Below are positions 25,801-44,449 of a stretch of 64,000 nucleotides of DNA, piece after piece. Position 1 is the stretch's first letter; each line of letters starts with the position of its first letter. Under the pieces are notes generated by a model. It worked only from the letters and a program-made list of their open reading frames with translations, made no database searches and was not told the DNA's origin. Position numbers and translations under genes: made by a program. This DNA comes from Siniperca chuatsi (Eukaryota; Chordata; Actinopteri; Centrarchiformes; Sinipercidae), in NCBI RefSeq assembly GCF_020085105.1, contig NC_058045.1:14729833-14793832 (forward strand). The letters are read 5' to 3'.

Positions 25801-28800
25801 GCCAATCAAATATCTGTACTTCCACTGGTGATTCCTCTGATAGTGTGATATTTGACTACCTGTCTCTATGATTTCCCCCAAAGACCCTGAATTTCATCTG
25901 CATGTGGGAGGACTCTTAAACCCCATCCCAGGTAGTGCAACCACACAGCTCGCAGTTCAGTTGTAGATCTTTAGATTCATCATGGTCATGGTTTCCCTTT
26001 ACCCTCACCTCTAATCTCCTTTTCTCTATTATGTTTTCCTTTTATCTGGCTCTTTGTTATTACCCTTTGTCACTGTCTGTGGGTCAGATTGTCAGTTTGA
26101 GCTGTCTGGGGCTGACGGCCTGATCCGTTCCAGTCAGGTGGAGGAGGAGTATAAAGTGAAGCCAGACCAGGCAGTGGACTGCATCTGGACTATACGAGCC
26201 CCAACAAACAACAGGGTATGGCATGTGACATGTTAAAGTTCATTGTCATTTTTGCCAGTTATCTAATGCACAACAGCAGAATAAGCTTAATTTCCTACCT
26301 TATCCACATTAGTGATAACTGAATACTCTTATAAGGAAAAAGTGCTGAGAAAAGTGATGGTAAGTATGGTGTAAGAGTTGCAGTACAGTGGTTGAAAAGA
26401 CGAGTCTCCAGCCTGCAGTGCATTTTGCATCCTGCAGAGCCTCCAGATCTGTTGTGATGTGTTTGTTCCATATCCTTTACATAATCATAAAGACAAAGCA
26501 TGTGGATTTCAACTTCATATCACAAAAACCCAAGATAAATACGTGTAAAGTCTTTTATTATCAAACATTGACTGACAGTACATCCACAACTTGACATATG
26601 TGAACATGAAGTATAAAACAAACATATGCATTGATAATCCAACAGTCTACACATACTGTAAAGATGGCTTGAAATGCTTTATATTTGATCCTTTAATGCA
26701 GCGATGACTTCAAATGAAGAAATCTGCCTTCAAAGAATGTCTTCTTATAGCTAAGCAAAATACACTGAACTACATAGAAAATTAACAAAATGTACATTAT
26801 ATCCCTCCTTATTGCTTATTCCAGATTTACCTGCGATTCTTGGAATACCAGATGGAAAACTCAAATGAATGTAAGAAGAACTTTGTGGCTGTTTATGATG
26901 GCAGTAATGCCATTGAGGACCTAAAGGTAACATATTTTATAAAATATATATTATATAGAGTATGTTCCTCCAGACTGTAAAACTAAAGCCCCTTAATCTG
27001 ATGTACTTTATTTGTTGCACATTATACTGTATTATATACTTTCGGTTCTGAATTTCTCTCTCCTTCTGCTACACAACAGGGTGTATCTTACTTTCCTTGT
27101 CATACATGCTCCTTTTAATTAGAATATCTGAATCATAAATACGTAGCAACTGTTCTACAGACCTTGGCATCAATGAGACTACACATCCAAAACTATAAGA
27201 GAAAATGGTGTGTGGTTTCTTGCAGGCCAAGTTTTGTAGTACAGTAGCTAATGACATCATGCTGGACACTGGTGTGGGAGTAGTGAGGATGTGGGCTGAT
27301 GAGACAAGCCGTCTCAGCCGTTTCCGAATGCTGTTCACTTCTTTTGCAGACCGTGAGTTTCTCCTTCAGATTATTCTTAACCTGTGTCATTTTACACTTT
27401 TACCAGTGTCCCTTTAGTTTAGTTTCTGCACCCTCCTGTGGTTTCTATTCAATACTGCAGCTTTTTTTAATACACCTGTGTCTGTGTTACAGCACCCTGT
27501 GCAAGCAGTGCATTCTTTTGCCACAGTAACATGTGCATCAACACTTCTCTGGTGTGCAATGGCATACAAAACTGTGTCTTTCCATGGGATGAAAGCAACT
27601 GCAAAGGTATTCCAGTTGTGCTAAAGCATTTTGTAATTTTTTCTTTGAAAATCTGCTGTGCTGTCCTGTATTACAATGAGTTGTGCCGTGGTATGTAATA
27701 TGATGTGCGTCGTGTCTGGCTCTGTTGTGTCATATTGAGCCTCCTTGAGGATCTGTGGCTATAATTCTACTCTCATACTCTCACATAGGCCCCCCTCTCT
27801 TGTTTTTCACAAATGTCCCAGCATGTCTGCAATGTATCACCCTGATACCATAGAGCAGTGCATATTGGTAAATGTTGGACAGTACAGAATATTCCTTCAG
27901 AATTTCCTCTTGGCAGGAGAATAATGATCTCATCATCTTTAACGTCTTTCCAGCTAAAAGACCTTCAAGGCCTTTGATTGAGATGGCTGTTTATCAGTGA
28001 AACTGACTTTTAGTGAAGGCTCTGAATTGTTCCTGGCAACCAAAGATACAGACTGTCCTGACGGGGATAGCAACAAGTAAATGACTGATGTACTTTCAGT
28101 ACCTCTAAGTGTCCCTCATATATTATTTCTCTTTGTCACTCTCTTTATATCCATCATCCAGAGAAAAAGAACAAAGGTCTTTTTCACCAGATCACAAAGA
28201 CTCATGGGACAATAATCTGTGTGTCTACGGGAGTGGTGCTACTGCTCCTCATCATCTCCATCCTGGTGCAAGTCAAACAGCCACGAAAAAAGGTAATTAA
28301 GACAGCTCACAATGAAATTATTTAGTATCATGCCGCAAAATATTGGTATAGAAATAGCTATGATAAATAAATATTTATCAAGTGTGTTCAATCATAATTT
28401 GAAGGTGCTGGTACATAAGAATAACCTATTCCAGCGGGGCGAATTCCAGGAGGTGTTTGACCCTCCACATTATGAACTATTTACTCTCAGAGACAAGGTT
28501 AGTTTGATTACTTTAATACATTATTAGCTGTGCATGGTGATTTTCTTTTAAAATCTCAAATGTAACCACATTATCTTTTTTAGGAGATGTCTGGGGACCT
28601 TGGGGAGTTATCAGAAGAACTCCAGTCTCTGCAGGCGCTCAGGAGATCCTCGTCAGGCTCGCGCTGCATTCACGAACACCACTGTGGCTCCCAGGCGTCT
28701 GTCAACTCCGTCAAAGCCAGTCAAGGTGCACATGGCATGGGCAGGGGATCCATGGAGCTTCCCCCTTTCAGAGGGGACATCCGGAGCACCTTGCCTCCCT

Positions 28801-29036
28801 TCAGAGACTTGAACAGCAGTCTGCGGAAGAAGAGCTGGCCTAGTATGAAACAAGGCCAAATACATGGCCATCATAGTATGGGGGATAGAGCTCTGGGGCG
28901 GCAGGATAGAGTGATGGAAGAGGAAGAAGAAGAGGAGGAGGAAGATGGAAGGTATGATGTGTATGTCCGCAGAGCAGGAAGCCGAAGAGGGAACTATGAA
29001 ATGGCCCAGCAAAGATCCTTGTCCATGGACTTCTGA
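22851..29036 (+). CDS. neto2: neto2 (neuropilin and tolloid-like 2)
   Basis: Twelve exons (22851-22860, 24357-24413, 24619-24777, 25420-25668, 25884-25931, 26088-26215, 26825-26926, 27226-27352, 27493-27606, 28162-28292, 28405-28497, 28584-29036) sum to exactly 557 codons. Order: signal peptide (about 1-20, [13 protein letters not shown]), CUB1 (about 44-158), CUB2 (about 175-292, from [16 protein letters not shown]), LDLa (about 294-331, [17 protein letters not shown]), TM (about 345-366, [15 protein letters not shown]) and cytoplasmic tail ([13 protein letters not shown]). The tail ends RSLSMDF, matching the NETO2-type end rather than the NETO1 type. Known role: single-pass auxiliary subunit of kainate receptors, also binding KCC2. 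The tail carries a ten-residue acidic run absent from the human protein as I recall it. The tiny first exon codes only MHV plus one base and is the least certain part. Confidence 0.92.
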
Positions 29037-29167
29037 AAAGAAAAGACAAAGTTGACATGATAAATACTACAACAGCTTTTCAATCAGTGCCACAATTTGG
29101 GGCAGAACAACTTTACAAAAGAGAGGAGACTGAGTGTCATTTAACACCACAGAGGTGTTACCTTCTT

Positions 29168-29192
29168 TGTAATAATAATAATAATAATAATA
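29168..29192. repeat. (AAT)n microsatellite in neto2 3' UTR
   Basis: About eight AAT units lie about 130 bases after the neto2 stop codon. Confidence 0.85.
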
Positions 29193-29644
29193 ATTATAAA
29201 GAAGTGATCCTTGACTTCTCAGTGAGGTTGGGAAACACAGGGTCTGTTACAGAGCAGTGCTCCAGGAGTTTTTAGAAATTCAAGATACTCAAGCACTGCC
29301 GCCTCCGCTCGGACACTGAAGCTGACGAGGAGCTGTTATTGTATTTGTAATCAGTGTAAAAGTGAAGACCGATGATAATGCTGTGTATTGTTGTTGTTAT
29401 CAATGTATTTTGTTAAACACATTTTACTGTAAAGCAAATAGATTTAGCTGAAATATGTTTTCAATCAGTGTTTAGGTTTTTAAGAGGAAGCGCGATTACA
29501 TTTGAAGCAAACAATTTAAAAAAATCACCTCTCAGTTTTTGTTTAATCTTATATTACCTGTAGTAAAGGATACATTCTTCACCATTGGCTTAAGAAAAGT
29601 CTCATCTTGCCTCTGATATTTGAGTCAGTTTTGACACCACATAT

Positions 29645-29765
29645 ATTGTTGGGTCTCTGTAATTAATATTATAAAGAGTACGGTCTAGACCAGCTCTATA
29701 GGAAAAGTGCAGTGAGATAACTTCTGTTATGAATTGGCGCTATATAAATAAAATGTGATTGAATA
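29645..29765 (+). mobile_element. LINE/SINE 3'-tail fragment
   Basis: The stretch from GGGTCTCTGTAATTAATATT through AGTACGGTCTAGACC to GGCGCTATATAAATAAAATG is a familiar dispersed teleost tail, ending in an ATTGA-like repeat. Only the 3' end is present. It holds the first AATAAA downstream of neto2 (29747-29752). Confidence 0.55.
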
Positions 29766-29779
29766 TAAAATTACCTTTA

Positions 29780-32060
29780 GCAGGTCAGCAGCGCTCCTTC
29801 CCAGGGAGGTGTGTGTTGATTAGGAATCTTCAAAAGGTGTGTCACACCGGTATGCTGGTTGGAAGTTCCCATATAAAGTTAATTGTCAACATTTGGTGGT
29901 GTAAAATCCAATTATATAACCACCAAAAGCACTAAACTGCACCACCCATCATTATCAAACACTAGAAAACCTTTTGGATGTAGGCAGTGAATATAATTGA
30001 TGGGTTGGCAGGTTTAACACCTGCCTAATGTAGAAAACCGAACAAATGTTAGAATAAAAGTTGTTGATTAGCAAGGTCAACATTAAGACAAGAAATAATT
30101 TAATTAGAAATGAAACAGTGTGAGTGCCAGTAATGTCAGTAGACTGCTTTTAACATAATCAATGATGATGTTGATGAGAAACAGAAAATGTGCTCATGTG
30201 AAACCCGTTCACATACTGTAACCAGAAAATACAGAAGTGTTTTTTGAAATTCCCCTGAATATATGTGTTACTTTTTCCTATTCTCACGCAGGCACAGCTT
30301 TGTGTTCAGTGTGTCAAACTAATTAGATAACCTTGGAGCTAGAGAACAGAACACATTTAGAAATCCAGACAGTCATTTCTAAGCCACAGCCTGGCAGTTT
30401 ATCTGTGGGGTCAGCGAATCTGTGGGGTTCATTCATCATATTCAGAAAAGTCACTGGGCAGATAATTAATGGAGCAACTATGCGTACACACAGACAAACA
30501 CATTAACATGCAGGCTTGTCACTACAGTATGGGTGCTGTTTATGCCAGTGAGCCCCGTCATGCACTTGGTGTTTAACCTTTAAGTATAGTCTGATATGCT
30601 CAAGAATAATAAATGCAATAATAAAAGGTTTGCTCTGGTTGGCTACTTTCTACACATGTTCAGTAATCAGTGTGGGAAAAACACATGCACATCTTTTTTG
30701 TCCAGGTGCTTAGTCATTTTGAACGGGAGCATTCTACAGTGTTGTGAATACTTGTGAAAAAGATAGTACTTTATACACATGACCAAAATAATAAAAAATA
30801 TGGCCAAACAGCTGATAAACAGTGTAAATGAGTTACTCATAATGGCCGTAGAAGGAACAAGATTTATCAAATCTCTGTCTGTCCCAGGTACTCTATATTC
30901 ACTTTTTTCAGTAACACTGTGGTACACACTCATTATTTTTATCACATGATATCCATGAATAGGCAGGATATCTAGGACACATCAGGTAATGGATTGCTCC
31001 AAGAAAATTAAAATTAGGTCAACAGGTGAGGCTGATAAAGGCTGCATAGCTTTTTATTACAGTAAAATGACGCAACAATTTGGATCTGTGATAATAGCTC
31101 AACTTATCATCATACAAAGGTGTTTGTTATTCTTTCCTCAACTGAAGTCACAGCGAACACAACGGAGAAAAACACACAGAACAGAACAAAACTTGTTTAT
31201 AAGCAGGCAAAAAAAAAACAGACAGACATATCCCAAAGCTCTAACAGTGTTATTCCTGTCTGATTCAATGGTTACAAGCCTTGCGTTATGTATAACCCTT
31301 ATGTTTTATCGTATGCATCAATCCCATGTTGGTGACTGTGCACAGCCACAACTGAACATCAAGTTAACTTTACAGTACAGTAAATAAATGAGTGAGTCAG
31401 GTGATCACTTACATAACCTGCCATCTGTCAGCCATTAACAGAGAGTTCAACCCAGAGACAGACACACACGCTTGAATATGATCATGGAGTTTAGGATACT
31501 GTGTCATGAGAGTGTACTGATTTTTGTGCCCATGTTTATGAGTGTGTGTGTGTGTAAACAACCATATATCAGATATGCCTCATTTGACCTCAGTTGCACA
31601 ACCACACACTGTATTATTTTTTTTATGAGATACATTATCAGTTGTGGTCTCACACAGACATGACAAAGCAGATATTGTGTTCCTTCTCTTGTCTGCAACA
31701 ACTCAGTCTTCCTCACTGTTCCAACACATACTGTATATGCTCCTGACGCTGAACTCTGTGTTATCGTAGGTGACACGTGCTTCTGAAATGACACAACAAT
31801 GACTGCAAAGAATGCAAGCCTGACAGGTTTTCCATCATTCTTGTCTTGAACTATGGAGGACTGAGGGACTGTTGAATAAAAAAAATTGTCAAAAAGCACC
31901 TTATCAAACAATATAAATATATGTGACAAAACATAATAAAATAGAAACCATGATAATTCCATAATCCACTATGACATCTTTTAAATCTTAATAAAACAGT
32001 ACATCAATAGTACATAAATACAACACAATTCTACAGTTTATCCAGAAGTCCCTTTTGACC
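29780..32060. other. Intergenic between convergent neto2 and tmem116-like genes
   Basis: No gene is supported here. The longest open frame (minus strand, 31504-31962) has no domain, runs through simple CACACA sequence and lacks splice partners. A TTTATT at about 32064 is the probable poly(A) signal of the minus-strand gene. Confidence 0.5.
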
Positions 32061-32243
32061 CCATTTATTCTAAAAAAAATTCTAAAAAAAAAATGCTATG
32101 ACTTTGTTCTATTCAACAGATGCAATGAAAAACATTGCATCAGTTGTTGCTTGTTTAAAGAGTCTTTGTTTCCATGCAGTCAGTCTTCCTCAGTATGTTG
32201 TGCACGACAATGTCTCAGTGCATTTAGAGTTTAGAGTCAACAA

Positions 32244-35200
32244 TCAAGATGAGCTCCGCAGTGATTCTTCAAAGAAAGCCAGGCGGTCATGTGCCACCAG
32301 GGGTGTATTCTCCCCAAGAACGGCCTCAATGAAGTTGGGCCGTCTCCATGCGTAAACCATACTGTTCAGGAAGCCTTGCAGGGACACACTGGCAGCCTGA
32401 AATGAACAAAAAATTCTATAACCCACAACTCAGACATCTAATGAAATTTAAATTTTCTTATTTGAAATCAGGTCTTGTTCTTCTTAAACTTACCTGTATC
32501 ATATAAAAGCCAAATAGGCTGCGTTGTTCAACGTTTGTCCAGATCATCAGGGTAGACAGCAGAATAAGGACAAGAGCTACAGCAGCAAGAAACACAAGAC
32601 ATCAATCTGATGTTAAAGATGCTGAAAAGTGTTACATTAGCTTTAAATGTGTGTTTGTAAGAGAGTGTGTGTGTACCTGGTGTCCAGCAGAATAAGATGA
32701 CCATCACCATATTTCTTGCTGTAGAAAACACTCTTTTGAATCTCCTTCTTGACCGTCCATCTCCCTCCACAGGAAAAAGCACCTCCTGTTCATGTCTTTC
32801 ATACCATTTACCAACCTTATAGTAAATTACCTGAAACAAGAAAATAGAAATGATTACAGTCTGCTTACACACGTGTGTTTAAACTAGATGTAAAATTATC
32901 AGTCATACCCATATTTAAATAGATGTTAAAAGTAAATATACAAGACAAAACAGTAAATGTAAAATGTCCAAATTCCTCCCAAAATAATGTGCTTAAGACT
33001 TACAGAGCAAGACGTCAGCACTGGGATCACAAAGAGGAAAAGAAAAACTCTGATGAAAATGTCATGGATTATCTCCTAGAAAGAAAAAAAAAATCATGTT
33101 AGCACAAACGCACATTGCTTATTAGTTGAAGCTGCCTTGCATTTCTTTTAATGATAAACTATAACTATAACTATAATTATATGTTTATATAATAAATACA
33201 ATATGCAACAATACTAATCAAATTCAGTAAAATAACAATAAAACACATTCTGTGAAATAAAACACTGCAAATTCAAAATGAATGTATACAATAAAAGTCT
33301 TAAAAAGCAAGTTTATAAACAGTTTTATACTCACAGCATCAGGGCAGGAGTCCCTCCAGACATGCAAGAACAAAATACAACTGAGAAAAAAGAAAAATCA
33401 AAAAGGTCAAAAACACAGGGGGACAGACCCATTTCACTAACTAGTAACTTCTCTGACACTTCAGTGACTGTGAAGGAAGTTAATCATGAAGGTTGTGTGC
33501 TCACCTGGTGCAGTATTTGCTGTCATTACGGGCGATCACGTTCAATTGTTTGTCAGTGACTGGAATCAGCAAAGTAGTTTTTATGAATGGAGTGAGCACA
33601 TATGCAAAGTATATTGCAATGGGGATCAACCTGTGATATTAGACAAACAGAGATACAAAATTCAACTGTGTACACCAGGGATAAGGTCATTAAAAATATA
33701 TTATTGAAAAAGATGTGATTAACAAACTCACCACACAATGGCATACACAGGTATAGTGACTATTTTCTTTCTACACAGACTCTGCACACCAGACAGATAC
33801 AGGAGAAAGAAATGACTGAATTAGTCCTGACTGTTTTTGTACATATTATAATCTATAAATGCAGTGGACGCCTCACCTGTCCACCCTGATCCTCTGTGGG
33901 TCTTGCTCTCCACCCTTGGATTGCGCTCTTCGACTTCCATGCGTAAACTGCCACCAGCAGAAATGAAATGAAATAAAATGTCTGGAACAGAACGCACAAA
34001 AACACAAAGACGCAACAGTGAAATAGTGTAATAATATGTTGTAGCACAAAATTTAGTGATGCAAAATGTGGCAACACGCATCATGAAGCTGAAAGAAGTA
34101 TCACTTGAATCCGATCAGTTATGTCTTCCCAAAAGTACAAATTCTTGTTTGCATACATTAAATACTAATAATATTGTGAGTGTATCATATTGTGAGTTGA
34201 CTTTATCATCACACCCCTAGCAATCAGGATAACTGTGCTTTGTTGGGCTCAAACTCACTACTACTCTACATATGCTGAACAGTAGCTGTTTATTAACAGG
34301 AGGGAAGCAGTGAGGTTATAGATCTTCTGCTATAAATGTGAGCTACTAGTTTAGCTGAACTTTGAAATGTAGACTAGCATATATATATATTCCTTTAGTA
34401 GTTTGCTATGGGCTAATGTCATCTCATAGATCTTTTATAATTTCTGTCTTTCTTGTTGGTTCAAAATAATAACAGCTCCATTGCAATGCCTATTGAAGCC
34501 CACAGATTCTGCGGATTCCACAGTGGAGGTAGTTATTCATGTTAGGCTTACGGCCCGTTTTTGCTTTGATTAAATATTGGAATTTTTAAAGGCTAAATAT
34601 TTTCCATATCTGCATTTTGAAAGAAATCCACAATCTGAACTGAATGAAACTAACACTGCTTTTGTTCCTACATTACATTCTTTTCTATGTTTGTTTTATG
34701 TAAAGTCAATATCTAACTCTTATTGTAAAATACAATATGAATTCAGAAAACGTAGATTTAAATTTAAGTTGATGCAGTTTACAACAGACTAACATTTTAA
34801 CACTTTAAAATGTTAACAATTATTAGAGCATGACACATGCAGCTCTCAGTCTAATGAAACGACGCAGAGATGTTTGCATAACTGAAGACATGGCACAGCA
34901 GAACTGCTTACCACAAGGTTTTGACTTTACCTTGTGTTCCTTATATTTTACTGCTAGAATGACATGACTGGTCTCAGTTACAGTCCCAAGTGACTCAGGG
35001 AAAATCCCGCAGTTATATAATTAGACACTGACCTTCAACCCTGAAAACTACAGATGTTTCTTCTGGGAAGTACCAAAATCTAAGTGGATGCATTTACCCA
35101 AGCCTCTCCTTCTCTGCACCGCTCTCAACTTTCCTGTCTTGTTTAAGAAGATTAAACTTCAGGAATCACCAGGAAACAATCTTGTAAATGATCCATTTGT

Positions 35201-37125
35201 AGGGCTAAGGGGTTTAACAGAGTGAAAGTAACTGTCGCCCACCAGTGACAGCGGCAAGCTGTGTTGGCAGATGGTTACACTGTTGTCAGTGCTGAATTTG
35301 TTCATGACACTGGTGGACATCAGGATCAGAGCAGCCAGGAGGTCTGCCAGGGCGAGCTGCACCAGGAGGTGCACCTGCAAACAAATACACATAAAGGATG
35401 TTGCTTCGCTGTAAAACTGTGACATGCATAAGAAAACAAAAATCAACACATTTCCTGCTGCCTTTTGTGTCACTGAAACATCCTGTGCCAAAACACTTTA
35501 ATCTAACAAGGTGCAGAGCTACACCAATATCAACAAACCATCAAAAATAAAGTATGTATAATCCATGAATTAACCATAACATACAGTAACACAAATACAC
35601 ATGCTACCACTACTGGTCCTAACTCTACCCTCACTGTACCCATGATCAGTAGTAAATCTGGATTCAGTTATTATGGGCCCACTCTCTGGAACAAACTGCC
35701 TGACGATATAAGATGTACCACAACTGTGTCATCTTTTAAAAGCAAATTTAAGACCTACCTGTTCTCTCAGGCCTATGACTAGCTAGTGCTTCTGTCTGTC
35801 CGTCCATCCAATGCATGGATTTATGGATGAAATTGTTTTTCTTTTAATATGTATTTCAATATGTATTCATGTCTTATTTTATTTTGTTCACATTTGTTGT
35901 ATGTGAAGCACACTGAGCTTGCATAGTATGAAATGTGGAAATGTGCTATATAAATAAATTTGACTTGACCTGACCACACACAGAGACACACACACACAGG
36001 CATGCACATACACAAATACATACAACCTGACTCACCTGTTCTTTTAGATGCCTCCATCTCACTATGGAAACCACCAGGACAGAAAGACTCCCAATCACAC
36101 TGCAGTTAATCAGAAATATGTGAAGTATTAAATAACACCATAAATGCTGGTGCAAAATGATATCAGCACTGCATTCATTTTAGTCAATTTCTCAACCCTG
36201 TGTACACGATTTAAAATGAAAGCTACATTACATGAGGTTGCAAACTGATGGTAATTTGGCACATCAACACTAAACCTGAGTCAAGATGGGTTTATTACAC
36301 AGGTCAGAGTCCCTGAAGAGATAGACTTCTGTGTCTGACACCTGCATAAAAAGCTTTAAAATGACACACATGTTAAATCATAACCCTCTTCTTGGCTCCA
36401 TAAAAACTAACTGGAGGCACAGAGAATGTTTTTCCCCTGCATTTACTCCATCACCAGTTTGTCCTCTCTTATTGTTTTGCTTTCTTTGTCACAAGCAAAA
36501 GAAAGAAACCAAGAGACTCATAAACAAAGATACAGCAGCAGGGTTCACTGACGGAAGTTTTAAGTTTTCAGCAGCTACAACTATCCTGTGAGCTACAACT
36601 CAGTGCTGAATATTACATTTTCAGTAAGCAACATAGGTGGCAATACCCTTAATAGAACAGAAGAGAATACTGGAGGATTTCAGAAAGAAAACATAAGCCC
36701 GCCTCTTGTTACATGTTGCCTGGCTGGTTTGTCAAACCACTCAACAATCAGAAAACTGAAATTATAAAATCATTATTCTGCTGATATAATACGCTTACTG
36801 TAAAACTAATTTTAAAACATGTTTACATGCCATAATGTGGTTGCTATATCAACTCCTGATGTAAATAATAGCATTTGTTGCTGGTAAGATGAACCAAGCA
36901 TGAGAAAGTATGAGGAAGCATATTACCTGGGAGTGAGCAACACTAAATACACAGTAGAGAGAACATCAATCTGAAAAACACATTATCAGAAATTTACTTA
37001 TTATTTCCCCCTTAACAGTTTTTATGCAAAGAAGCTTTTTTTGTGTTCAGTTAATGTATTCATGCACAGAAGGTATTAAGTGCAATGCCTACCTGATCTC
37101 CACTCAGTATACCATTGAGCTCCAT
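32244..37125 (-). CDS. tmem116: Seven-TM GPCR-like protein, probably tmem116
   Basis: Twelve minus-strand exons join in one frame to about 353 aa: 37125-37093, 36970-36927, 36099-36036, 35374-35243, 33981-33877, 33781-33732, 33630-33505, 33380-33335, 33075-33004, 32830-32677, 32576-32494, 32396-32244. Seven hydrophobic segments are visible: TM1 VIGSLSVLVVSIV, TM2 LALADLLAALILM with its Asp, TM3 LTFYFISFLLVAVY after a Cys, TM4 IVTIPVYAIVWLIPIAIYFA, TM5 IFIRVFLFLFVIPVL, TM6 ILFCWTPALVLILL with a CWxP motif, TM7 LQGFLNSMVYAW in place of NPxxY. There is no DRY motif after TM3 (WKSKSAIQGW). The TM6-TM7 end resembles TMEM116 as I remember it (SQGLLN..VYGW). A related 7-TM orphan is possible. Ligand unknown. 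It is head-to-head with arf4. Confidence 0.6.
35600..35970 (+). mobile_element. L2-type LINE 3' fragment in a tmem116 intron
   Basis: On the plus strand the end of a LINE ORF can be read (YYGPTLWNKLPDDIRCTTT, then SSFKSKFKTYLFSQAYD, stop). The typical 3' UTR follows, ending GTGCTATATAAATAAATTTG and a TTGACC repeat. The 5' part of the element is missing. It is antisense to the host gene. Confidence 0.65.
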
Positions 37126-37620
37126 GGTAAATATCCAATTATCAGTCTATTCAGCACTCACACTGTGTTTGGGCACAGCGGAATAACCTGTCTCCATAAC
37201 AGGCCTTTGTGAAAATGTCTTTTTTCATCAAAGCACACCTCTATAAAAGTCTGCACTTTGTCACGCGCTGCCGCTTTAACTCCACCTGCTGTGAGTGTAT
37301 ACTTGATAGGTTAGTACCACTGCAATACTTTCAAATGGGAATCCCCAGATGGAGTAGGAATATTCTTTGTTTTACCTCTAGTCTTTCAAGACACAAACAC
37401 ACTTACAGTAAGGGAAACAGGACAACAGTAAAACGGAATTTCCTCTGTACTATTTTGATTTTTACCCTCTCTTGGTTATCAGAGTCTATAATTCCCTAAC
37501 AAATTAACAGATGTAGCATAGATAACCTTATTTACACTGCTGTCGTGCTAAATATTTATCATCTGCTGCCATGGTAATTTCTCTGTGATGTATAACTTTT
37601 TGCGTTGACAACCAACAGCT

Positions 37621-37623
<3 letters not shown>

Positions 37624-37669
<46 letters not shown>

Positions 37670-37680
37670 CACGCACACGC
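37624..37680. repeat. (AC)n microsatellite
   Basis: An interrupted AC/GC tract between the tmem116-like and arf4 genes, about 490 bases from the arf4 start codon. Confidence 0.85.
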
Positions 37681-38019
37681 ATACTTGCACTGCACAGACG
37701 CAGTTAACATCAACATCAACATTTACTCGGTTCACTCAAAGCACACTCATATTATGATAAATGTCTGTGTTACAGAGACATCTAGTGGTATGAATCGGAC
37801 CTCCATTTTACGACATGTGATGAAAACAACTCTCTTTTTTTTCAAACAAATGAATGTAGCATTTCCCATTGTGTTACAAACGGTCTTCTGCTTATAGCCA
37901 AAATGATGGCTCAGGGTATAGTGTATAAAATAGAACAGCTTAAATTATATGTATGGAAAAACAAACATCACCAAAAATCACTGTTTACTGATGTTGATGT
38001 GTGTTGATAAAGTTGATTC

Positions 38020-38062
38020 AAAGTGATGACGTCGTGGATTCCACGTTGGCCCGGACGTGGCA
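38020..38062. promoter_or_regulatory. CRE / CCACG cluster upstream of arf4
   Basis: TGACGTCG (38027-38034) overlaps a 13-base near-perfect palindrome CGTGGATTCCACG (38033-38045), and GGACGTGG follows at 38053-38060. These match CRE and UPRE/ERSE-half (CCACG) motifs bound by CREB3/ATF6-type bZIP factors. The cluster is about 105-140 bases before the arf4 ATG. Confidence 0.45.
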
Positions 38063-38165
38063 CTCGGCAGTAGCCAGTAGTCCAGTGTGTAAAATTATCA
38101 CGCGTTGCTTCTGCTGTGGCTAATATCCGTGCTTCTTTCGTAGATTCAAACATCCTCGGCCAGTT

Positions 38166-44401
<6,236 letters not shown>

Positions 44402-44426
44402 TGAAAGATCGGCTGGACAGATATGA

Positions 44427-44449
44427 GAGAGAGAGAGAGAGAGAGAGAC
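44427..44449. repeat. (GA)n microsatellite
   Basis: About eleven GA units right after the arf4 stop codon, in the 3' UTR. Confidence 0.85.

Noticed and set aside
22851-29036. Naming the CUB gene neto1
   Set aside because: The tail ends SLSMDF and carries [15 protein letters not shown], which match NETO2; NETO1 ends in a TRV-type PDZ ligand.
28653-29058. Antisense open frames opposite the last neto2 exon
   Set aside because: Shadows of the neto2 coding strand, rich in LLLPLP from the acidic-run codons.
31504-31962. 152-codon open frame on the minus strand
   Set aside because: No domain, passes through CACACA simple sequence, ATG-poor and AT-rich composition, no splice partner; probably chance.
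37540-37600. GCTGCCATGGTAAT as an X-box for tmem116
   Set aside because: Only one good half-site; second half deviates at two fixed positions.
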